From a bacterium (GTDB lineage: Bacteria > JAMCPX01), in NCBI GenBank assembly GCA_021792615.1, contig JAJYUJ010000002.1:1-64000 (forward strand): 64,000 nucleotides of DNA. Reading direction: 5' to 3'. Of the stretch, positions 23,499 to 30,554 are shown in pieces. Position 1 is the first letter of the stretch. Each line of letters opens with the position of its first letter. A program made the position numbers and the translations under genes. The notes under the pieces were generated by a model. That model was not told where the DNA came from. It did not search any database and saw only the letters and a program-made list of their open reading frames with translations.

Positions 23499-24761
23499 CT
23501 AAACAAATATTTGAATGGCCTTTAGTGCTGCACCGGTTGCATCCTGAATACAGCTTGCAACATCCGCAGGTTTCTTAGCGCAGCCCGCCGTATAGATTCC
23601 GGGTGACTGAAGATCGGGAACAATAAAACCGAATTCATCATAAACAATATCAGCCGGCATCTGCGACTTTATGCCATTCGGCACCATACCGGTTGCCAGC
23701 ACAACCATGTCTACCGTTTTATAAATCTTCTGTCCCGAAAGGATATCTTCTGCTACCACGGTAAGCGATTTTGTATCAGCGTCTTCTGTAATTTTTGCAA
23801 CCTTGCCCTTTATAAAGGATATTTTATTGTCGGCTTGAACCTTTGTATAAAAATCCTCAAATCTGCCCGTTGCTCTTATATCGATATAAAATATATAAAT
23901 ATCGGCATCCGGATATTGACTCCTGACATACGTTGCTTGTTTCATTGACGCAAGACAACAAATCGACGAACAATAGGCAAGATGGTTTTCATCCCTCGAC
24001 CCTGCGCATTGCACAAAGGCTATGCTCTTTATCTCTTTTTTATCGGATGGTCTCAGGATTTTGCCTTTTGTCGGTCCGTTCGGTGCGGCAAGCCTTTCCA
24101 TTTCTACGTTCCTCACAACGTTTTTATAAATTCCATACTTAAGATTATCTATCTTTGCAGCATCATATGACGACCATCCCGTTGCCAGCACAACAGAACC
24201 GACGTTGATGTTGAGTGTCTTCGGCTTCATGGATAATTCAATTGCATCGTACTTGCACGCAGCTAAACACTTTGCACACTGTTCTTTCAGACAAACCTTG
24301 TCATCGATTACGTACTTCATAGGGAAGGCCATCTCGTGCGCGAGGTAAACAGCCTTTGTTTTATCCATAGCGTAGTTGTAATCGCTTGATCGTTCGACAG
24401 GGCACACCTCGGCACATTTGTTGCATGCCGTACATTTATCATTCACATACCGCGGGTTTAAACGTATCGTTACGTCGAAATTCCCCGGTGTGCCTGAAAT
24501 CTTTTCAACCTCTGCGAGTGTAAAATACCGAATCTTTGGATTTACCCTTATTCTCTTGTAGTTTATTTCAACACCGCATTGCGGAGGACAAAGCTTGGGA
24601 AAATACTGGTTCATCTGAACCACCCTGCCTCCAAGGGAAGGGGACTTTTCTATGAGATATACTTCATAGCCTACTTCTGCAGCTTCTATGGCTGTTGTCA
24701 TCCCGCTGATCCCTCCGCCAATTACACACACACTTTTATTATCATTAGTCATAGATTTCAT
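23499..24761 (-). CDS. qmoA: QmoA, HdrA-like flavoprotein subunit
   Basis: 420 residues. FAD-binding VIGGGISGMTTAIEAAEVGY at the N-terminus, a 4Fe-4S motif CTACNKCAEVCP (about 111-122) and a second Cys cluster CLKEQCAKCLAAC. It ends with the HdrA-like FAD domain (VVLATGMVP, ATGAALKA). QmoA is the small HdrA-like subunit of the complex that connects the menaquinone pool with APS reductase. A second ATG three codons in (MTNDNK) is an equally possible start. It lies 115 bases after aprA, with a strong hairpin between. Confidence 0.95.
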   Translation of the reverse strand: MKSMTNDNKSVCVIGGGISGMTTAIEAAEVGYEVYLIEKSPSLGGRVVQMNQYFPKLCPPQCGVEINYKRIRVNPKIRYFTLAEVEKISGTPGNFDVTIRLNPRYVNDKCTACNKCAEVCPVERSSDYNYAMDKTKAVYLAHEMAFPMKYVIDDKVCLKEQCAKCLAACKYDAIELSMKPKTLNINVGSVVLATGWSSYDAAKIDNLKYGIYKNVVRNVEMERLAAPNGPTKGKILRPSDKKEIKSIAFVQCAGSRDENHLAYCSSICCLASMKQATYVRSQYPDADIYIFYIDIRATGRFEDFYTKVQADNKISFIKGKVAKITEDADTKSLTVVAEDILSGQKIYKTVDMVVLATGMVPNGIKSQMPADIVYDEFGFIVPDLQSPGIYTAGCAKKPADVASCIQDATGAALKAIQIFV

Positions 24762-24829
24762 TACCTCTTATTACCAGCCTATATACCGAGCATGTTCTGT
24801 CAATACGCTGGCATGATAACGTAGTCTGC

Positions 24830-24856
24830 GCAGGGGCAGGATTACCCTGCCCCTGC
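24830..24856 (-). terminator. Perfect 11-bp hairpin between aprA and qmoA
   Basis: GCAGGGGCAGG (24830-24840) pairs with CCTGCCCCTGC (24846-24856) around a five-base loop. On the transcribed strand no T-tract follows, so complete termination is unlikely. It may stabilise the 3' end of the sat-aprBA message or reduce qmo expression relative to aprBA. Confidence 0.5.
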
Positions 24857-24876
24857 TGCAAATTTTAATTGTTCTC

Positions 24877-26763
24877 TTACTGTATTATCTTTACTACCGG
24901 TTTCTTCGACATCTGCCAGTTCCCTGTCTGTGGATCCCATTTCGAGTTAACAAATACCTTCCAGTTTGCTTCATCGATCTTGGGGAAGTCCGATCTATAC
25001 AGGTAACCAGGATACCGTGTCTCTTCTCTGAACATCACGTGCCTCAGATGGACTTCTGCTGTCCATAGTCTGTGGTAGTTCTCCCATGCCCTCATAAGCT
25101 CGTGCAGATTTTCTGCGCCAAGCTTCTCGGAGTCCTCTTTGAGCATGGCAAGTAATTCAAGCCCTCTTTCGAGCATGGGTTTATTGGTTGTATACCATGT
25201 TGATGTTCCACCAACATACTCGTCCATAATCTTGTTCAGTCTGAATAAGAACATTTTTGGCTTGATATAATTCGGATTGATGTTCGAGTCGCTCGATAGT
25301 GTTTTGTACTGTTCAAACGTTTTGAGCGGTTTATATGTTTTTTCTTTTAATGTATCTATCTTCTTCGGATCTATTGTTGGAGCCTCGGGGTGATCCTTTA
25401 TGAATCTTATCGCTTCTTTACCGGCAATCCTGCCTTCTGTACATGACCCGGATGAGAATTTGTGGGCATTACCACCTACACCGTCACCTGCTGTAAACAG
25501 ACCTTGTACGGTACTCATTCTGTTATAGCCCCATGTGTATTCTTTTGGTGCAATATCGGCAGGACCGCTCACCCATGCGCCTGCACACGACGCATGCGAA
25601 CCGATAAAGTACGGCTCTGAAGGCATGATCTCGGAAGGTTTTTCCTCTGGTGAAATATTCATCGATGCCCATAGGCCTGCCTGGGTTATCGTCATATCAA
25701 GAAAATCTTCCCATGCCTCTGAGTCGAGCTCTTTCAATCTCTTCTTTTTGTCTTTGTCCGTACCCGGGGTGGTGTCCGTAATCTTCTTTATGGCCTCTTC
25801 TGTTCTCATGTAAACCGGCCCTCTTCCTTCTCTGAGCTCTGTGATCATCTGATGGTTACGGAGGGGAGTTGGAACCGGTTTTGCACTTGCATACGGCTCC
25901 CATTTCTTGATCTCTTCTGCTTGTGTTTGCAAGTAATCCTCACCAAACGCGTTTGTCGCCCTTGACTTGAAGAGCAGGAACCATGCACCTACCGGGCCAT
26001 ATCCGTCCTTGAACCGTGTAGGTATAAATCTGCTTTCCATCTGGGTCATCTCTGCGCCTACCTGCAGCATTGTTGCATAGCTTGAACCTGAATTCCATGG
26101 CGGGTACCATGCCCTGCCGAAGCCTTCACCGGTTGACCTTGGCCTGAATATATGGACAGCACCGCCTGCTGCAACCATAACTGCCTTGGCTTTGAATACG
26201 TAGAATTTGTTCTCTCTTACACTGAATCCAACCGCTCCTGCTATCTTATTGGGGTCCTTTTCGTCCGTAAGAAGATTGACGATAAACACCCTCTCATAAA
26301 CGTTGTCCATTCCAAGTGCGCTCTTTGCTGCCTCTGCCACGATGACCTTGTATGACTCGCCGTTTATCATGATCTGCCATCTGCCTTCATGGACATAATT
26401 ACCTTTTTCATCCTTCCATATAGGCAATCCCCATTTCTCAAACAGGTGAACAGTGGAATCAACGTGCCGTGCTATATCATACACAAGGTCTTCTCTTACG
26501 GTTCCCATCTGGTCGTTCCTTACATACTTGACAAAATCCTCGGGAGAGTTTGCGCCGTCCTTAATACCGATGTAGGTGTTGATGGCCGAAAGACCCATTG
26601 CAACTGCACCGCTTCTCTCCATCGCTGCCTTGTCGACCAGCGTTACTTTTAATCCGTTTTTCTTTGCCCAGTAGGACGCTTCAACGGCAGCACCGCATGC
26701 AGCCATGCCGCCGCCCACAATCAATAAATCCGTATTTACTTCTATCGTTTCAAAATTATCCAT
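24877..26763 (-). CDS. aprA: Adenylylsulfate reductase alpha subunit
   Basis: 628 residues. FAD-binding LLIVGGGMAACGAAVEA at 13-29, substrate-loop and fumarate-reductase-like domains (GGAVHIFRPRS, FSSGSCTEGRIAG) and the long C-terminal helical part typical of AprA. It reduces APS to sulfite and AMP using FAD and electrons delivered by AprB. Length and order after aprB are as in sulfate reducers. Sequence alone does not separate reductive from oxidative use, although the Qmo operon favours reduction. Confidence 0.97.
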   Translation of the reverse strand: MDNFETIEVNTDLLIVGGGMAACGAAVEASYWAKKNGLKVTLVDKAAMERSGAVAMGLSAINTYIGIKDGANSPEDFVKYVRNDQMGTVREDLVYDIARHVDSTVHLFEKWGLPIWKDEKGNYVHEGRWQIMINGESYKVIVAEAAKSALGMDNVYERVFIVNLLTDEKDPNKIAGAVGFSVRENKFYVFKAKAVMVAAGGAVHIFRPRSTGEGFGRAWYPPWNSGSSYATMLQVGAEMTQMESRFIPTRFKDGYGPVGAWFLLFKSRATNAFGEDYLQTQAEEIKKWEPYASAKPVPTPLRNHQMITELREGRGPVYMRTEEAIKKITDTTPGTDKDKKKRLKELDSEAWEDFLDMTITQAGLWASMNISPEEKPSEIMPSEPYFIGSHASCAGAWVSGPADIAPKEYTWGYNRMSTVQGLFTAGDGVGGNAHKFSSGSCTEGRIAGKEAIRFIKDHPEAPTIDPKKIDTLKEKTYKPLKTFEQYKTLSSDSNINPNYIKPKMFLFRLNKIMDEYVGGTSTWYTTNKPMLERGLELLAMLKEDSEKLGAENLHELMRAWENYHRLWTAEVHLRHVMFREETRYPGYLYRSDFPKIDEANWKVFVNSKWDPQTGNWQMSKKPVVKIIQ

Positions 26764-26773
26764 GTCTTCCTCC

Positions 26774-27217
26774 TTACTTCTTTGGCACTGAAAGTTGAGC
26801 TAATCCCAATGAATCCGGCTCAGTCACAAGTAATGGGCTCTTGAGATCATCCGAGCCCGGCTTGAAATCTGCATACGGCTTAACTTCCCCTTCTGCTGTT
26901 GTTCTGATCGGGAACTTAAACCTCTTGATAGTTCCGTTACGGAATTTTACCGTCCACATAATATCCTGCGAACCTCGCATGGGTGTTACACTGGCGCCCA
27001 GGGGCATAAAATCCGCATATCCTCTCACGTCAATTGCCTGCTGAGGACATATCTTTACGCATGAATAGCATTCCCAGCACATCTCCGGCTCTCTGTTGAA
27101 GGCCTTCATCTTCTCCCTGTCCAGCACCATAAGGTCGTTCGGGCATATATATTGACAAGCTGTTCTTTGAAGCGCCTTGCAACCATCACATTTTTCCGTT
27201 ATTACATAACTTGGCAT
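26774..27217 (-). CDS. aprB: Adenylylsulfate reductase beta subunit
   Basis: 147 residues. Two 4Fe-4S ligand sets: CDGCKALQRTACQYICP (10-26), with the insertion typical of AprB, and CWECYSCVKICP (about 47-58). A C-terminal extension (about 70-147) wraps AprA in known structures. It passes electrons from QmoABC to the AprA flavin. It lies 10 bases before aprA and 27 bases after sat. Confidence 0.97.
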   Translation of the reverse strand: MPSYVITEKCDGCKALQRTACQYICPNDLMVLDREKMKAFNREPEMCWECYSCVKICPQQAIDVRGYADFMPLGASVTPMRGSQDIMWTVKFRNGTIKRFKFPIRTTAEGEVKPYADFKPGSDDLKSPLLVTEPDSLGLAQLSVPKK

Positions 27218-27244
27218 ATAGTAACCTCCTTTTATTTTTTATCT

Positions 27245-28480
27245 TTATTTATTTTTTGCGTCCATACCTATGCCTTCGGAAGCTGCATGGGTCTTAATTT
27301 CGACCTTGTGTTCCAGATGAGCATAGTAATCCTTCAGGATCTCGAGAACCTCTGGCCGGCTGAAATCTTCGGAAACAGGTTTACCTTCCGATAAAGATTT
27401 ACGCAGCGCAGTTCCGCTGAGCAGAAGCCTGTCCTCCTTGCCGTGGGGACATGTTCTCATAGAAGCCATACCGCGGCACTTTGAGCAGTAGAATGTCCAG
27501 TCAATATTAAATGGCTTTAGTTCAAGTGCATCTTTTGGTATCTCGTTAAATATCTTCTGTGCATCAAACGGACCGTAATAGCTGCCGACGCCTGCGTGGT
27601 CTCTTCCGACTATCAAATGGGTACATCCGAAGTTCTGTCTGAATACACCATGCAGCAAGGCTTCACGAGGTCCTGCGTATCTCATCTCCATTGGGTATCC
27701 ACCCATGACGACGGTGTTCTTAACAAAATATTTGTCCACAAGGACGTTTATGCATTTGGTCCTTACATCCGCAGGAATATCGCCTTCTTTCAGTTTCCCA
27801 ACGAGCTGATGAATAAATACGCCGTCGACAACCTCGATCGCTATTTTTGCAAGATATTCGTGCGATCGGTGCATCGGGTTTCTTAACTGCAATGCCGCTA
27901 TGGTATGCCATCCCTTTTCTTCAAAGATTTTACGGCTTGCTGCAGGTCTCATATAGATATCCCCGAACTGCTTTGGATAATAACTTTCGCTCAATACCTT
28001 TACCGGCCCGGCAAGATTAATATCCGCCTGTAACATTACCTTTTGAACACCGGGATGTTCTGTATCGTTTGTTCTGAAAATCTCTTTACATTCGTAAGCC
28101 TTATCGATCGAGTACTTTTCCGTTATCTTCATGGTACCCATAATTTCCGAGGTTTCTTCATCTACAAGTGCAACCTCTATACCGTTTTTCATGCCATCTG
28201 CCACAGATTTTGCTGTTGAAAGGGTTATAGGAATAGGCCAGAACAGACCATTTTTCATCTTATATTCTGAACATATACCTTTCCAATCATCATATCCCAT
28301 AAATCCATCGAGGGGAGTGAATGCCCCGATCCCAAGCATGATCAGATCGGATGTTTCCCTGCTCGTCATTTTAACCTTTGGTAAGCCTTGAGCCTTCTTG
28401 AGCTCTTCCTCCCGTGCTTTTCCTTCCAGCAGAAGGGGCTTTAAAACCTTAGAACCATGCGGCGAAATCAATTGTCCCAT
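27245..28480 (-). CDS. sat: Sulfate adenylyltransferase (ATP sulfurylase)
   Basis: 411 residues of the homo-oligomeric Sat family. The ATP-site motif [12 protein letters not shown] is near 197 and GRDHAGVG near 290. A Cys-rich insert [17 protein letters not shown], which binds zinc in the Archaeoglobus and sulfate-reducer enzymes, is complete. It activates sulfate with ATP to give APS and pyrophosphate, the first step of sulfate reduction. It heads the sat-apr-qmo unit; a good promoter lies upstream. Confidence 0.97.
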   Translation of the reverse strand: MGQLISPHGSKVLKPLLLEGKAREEELKKAQGLPKVKMTSRETSDLIMLGIGAFTPLDGFMGYDDWKGICSEYKMKNGLFWPIPITLSTAKSVADGMKNGIEVALVDEETSEIMGTMKITEKYSIDKAYECKEIFRTNDTEHPGVQKVMLQADINLAGPVKVLSESYYPKQFGDIYMRPAASRKIFEEKGWHTIAALQLRNPMHRSHEYLAKIAIEVVDGVFIHQLVGKLKEGDIPADVRTKCINVLVDKYFVKNTVVMGGYPMEMRYAGPREALLHGVFRQNFGCTHLIVGRDHAGVGSYYGPFDAQKIFNEIPKDALELKPFNIDWTFYCSKCRGMASMRTCPHGKEDRLLLSGTALRKSLSEGKPVSEDFSRPEVLEILKDYYAHLEHKVEIKTHAASEGIGMDAKNK

Positions 28481-28515
28481 CTTGTTACCTCCTTTCCTTT
28501 ATTAATTATGTATAC

Positions 28516-28543
28516 AATATACAATATATTTATTTTGTGTCAA
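28516..28543 (-). promoter_or_regulatory. Sigma-70-type promoter of sat-apr-qmo
   Basis: On the minus strand TTGACA (28543-28538), a 16-base spacer and TATATT (28521-28516), followed by an AT-rich leader and a GGAAAGGAGGT ribosome site before the sat ATG. A TGTATAT-TGTATAC direct repeat (28523-28510) covers the -10 box and may be an operator; a near-identical motif lies upstream of the next gene. Confidence 0.65.
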
Positions 28544-28596
28544 GTAAATTCTTGTTTTCTGTGTATGAAAACTCGAAAATGGATTCACCCCTTTAT

Positions 28597-30285
28597 TTAA
28601 CTCAGCCAGGTATATCCGAACATACCACATTCCATGTAGCTTATACGCTGAAAACCTTTGTTTTTCAACACAGTATATGCCTCATAGGCACGCGTTCCGT
28701 ACTGGCAGGTACAAATAATCTCTTTGTCCCGGGGTAACTCATTGATACGGGCGCGCAGATTTTCCAATGGTATGCACATAACTCTTCCATCATCAATACT
28801 CTTGCCTTCCGTTATTTCTTCTTTTGTGCGTAAGTCCAGCACTATAAAGTCTTCCGTGATTTTAAGCCGGTGCCTTACTTCAGCAGGCGGCATGGTTTTG
28901 ACCGAGCCTGACAGCTTATTGCGCATGATGTTTGCGGTATGGATAATACTGTCCATGGCACCTGCAAACGGAGGAGCATAACAGAGATCCATGGATGCAA
29001 TATCGTCGATCCTAGCTTTAAAATATAATGCCGTAGCAGAAACATCGAGTCTTTTTGCAATATCTCCGGTCCCGGCAATCTGTGCTCCAAGAAGTCTTCT
29101 GTCTGGCACGGATGCTATCAATTTGATAACGATGTTCTTACTGCCGGCAAGGAAATGTGAGGTGTCCCTGGTTACAGAAAGGCATGTCTCTGTCCTATAT
29201 CCGTATTTCTTTGCCTGTTTTTCCGTCAAGCCTGTTTTTCCTGTCTTTAATCCAAGACTCATTAAAATGCAGGAGCCAACAACCCCGGGAAAGGTATCTT
29301 TTACGCCTGTTATATTGTTCGCTATAACGCGGCCGTGTTTATTCGCTACGGACCCGAGAGGCATGTGGATCTTTTCCCCGGTAACAATGTCTGTACATTC
29401 GACACAGTCGCCACCTGCATAGATACCGGGTATGTTCGTTTGCATACATTCGTCGACTGCTATTGCGCCGGTTGCTCCGATCTGTACACCTGCTGATCGT
29501 GCAAGCTCTACATCGGGCGTTATGCCGACTGCAAAAATAACGATATCGGCATCAAGCTCCCTTTTATCGGTTATGACCTTTTTTACCATAGTATTCTCAT
29601 CACCGGTAATTTCTACGACGGACTCGGACAAGTATAGATTAATCTTCTCGGAACGTATTGTATTGGCAGGATAGTGCGACATATCGCTATCGAGCACATC
29701 GGGAAGCACCTGTTCTGCCATCTCTATTATCGTTATAGAAAGTCCCTGGGCATTGAATGCATCCGCAAGCTCAAGCCCGACCCTGCCGGCTCCAACGATC
29801 ACGGCATTCTCTATGCCTTCCGATTCTACAGCCTTTCTGATCGCCTCTGCCTGTTCAAGGCTTCTCAAAACAAAAACATTCTTTAACTGTATGCCCTTAA
29901 CCGCGGGGACCTTTGCCTTTGCCCCTGATGCAAGGACAAGTTTTGAATAATCTATATTTTTGATTTCACCGGATGCGGTGATGATTTTTATAGTCTTGCC
30001 CGCCGGGTAGATAGATTGAACAGAAGTTTTTGTATAAACCGTAACATCCTTTGAATCCATGAAGTACTTTGCATCTCTTACCGTACCCCACAGCATGCTC
30101 ATAAGTTCCGACGGCCGCTCGACCGCACCTGCTATATAGTAAGGCATACCGCATCCTGCATACGATACATAAGGACCTTTTTCTATCATGACAATTTCCG
30201 TATCCGCAGAATTTCTTCTTGCCCGTGCTGCCACCTTTGCCCCGCAAGCCCCGCCGCCGACAATGACGATCCTCTCTTTATTCAT
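28597..30285 (-). CDS. CoA-disulfide reductase-like flavoprotein with C-terminal rhodanese domain
   Basis: 562 residues. A pyridine-nucleotide-disulfide oxidoreductase: FAD site IVGGGACGAKVAARAR at the N-terminus, the single redox Cys in YAGCGMPYYI (near 44), and an NAD-binding Rossmann fold VIVGAGRVGLELA near 165. The last 100 residues are a rhodanese domain with active-site loop CTCQYGTRAYEA. This CoADR-RHD (or Npsr) architecture reduces CoA disulfide/persulfide or polysulfide with NAD(P)H, and occurs in sulfur-metabolising anaerobes. The exact substrate is unknown. It is upstream of sat on the same strand but sat has its own promoter. Confidence 0.9.
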   Translation of the reverse strand: MNKERIVIVGGGACGAKVAARARRNSADTEIVMIEKGPYVSYAGCGMPYYIAGAVERPSELMSMLWGTVRDAKYFMDSKDVTVYTKTSVQSIYPAGKTIKIITASGEIKNIDYSKLVLASGAKAKVPAVKGIQLKNVFVLRSLEQAEAIRKAVESEGIENAVIVGAGRVGLELADAFNAQGLSITIIEMAEQVLPDVLDSDMSHYPANTIRSEKINLYLSESVVEITGDENTMVKKVITDKRELDADIVIFAVGITPDVELARSAGVQIGATGAIAVDECMQTNIPGIYAGGDCVECTDIVTGEKIHMPLGSVANKHGRVIANNITGVKDTFPGVVGSCILMSLGLKTGKTGLTEKQAKKYGYRTETCLSVTRDTSHFLAGSKNIVIKLIASVPDRRLLGAQIAGTGDIAKRLDVSATALYFKARIDDIASMDLCYAPPFAGAMDSIIHTANIMRNKLSGSVKTMPPAEVRHRLKITEDFIVLDLRTKEEITEGKSIDDGRVMCIPLENLRARINELPRDKEIICTCQYGTRAYEAYTVLKNKGFQRISYMECGMFGYTWLS

Positions 30286-30321
30286 ACTGCCTCACTTTCT
30301 GTACTGCGCCTGCAGATTATT

Positions 30322-30342
30322 GCATACAGTATACATCGTCAA
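30322..30342 (-). promoter_or_regulatory. Promoter region with the TGTATAC-TGTATGC direct repeat
   Basis: Minus-strand TTGACG (30342-30337) is followed 1 base later by TGTATAC-TGTATGC (30335-30322), a 7-bp direct repeat that matches the sat promoter's TGTATAT-TGTATAC at 12 of 14 positions. A possible -10 (TAATCT) follows at 17 bases. Confidence 0.45.
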
Positions 30343-30429
30343 GAAAGAACGAATAAATTGGATTGATAAGAAATTGCATTGAGGAACTACAAAGGACGTG
30401 GTGTGTAAAAGAATGCGTTCTTTATTTTC

Positions 30430-30490
30430 ATTCCCGTATAAACGGGAATACCAAAAAGACAGAATTCCTGCTTTCGGAGGAATGACAGAA
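30430..30490. repeat. Dispersed ATTCCCGT/ACGGGAAT hairpin repeat
   Basis: ATTCCCGT (30430-30437) and ACGGGAAT (30442-30449) form a stem; the stretch ends in GGAGGAATGACAG, like the other copies of this family in the window. Confidence 0.5.
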
Positions 30491-30504
30491 ATCAAACGTG
30501 AGCT

Positions 30505-30532
30505 AAAAAAAGGGCGACCCGCCGGGCCGCCC
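30505..30532 (-). terminator. Intrinsic terminator of the nine-heme cytochrome gene
   Basis: On the minus strand a 9-bp stem (GGGCGGCCC / GGGTCGCCC with one G-U pair, 30532-30512) is followed by seven T (30511-30505). It lies 23 bases after the stop codon. Confidence 0.85.
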
Positions 30533-30554
30533 ATAATGCTCTGGTTTAGATAAT

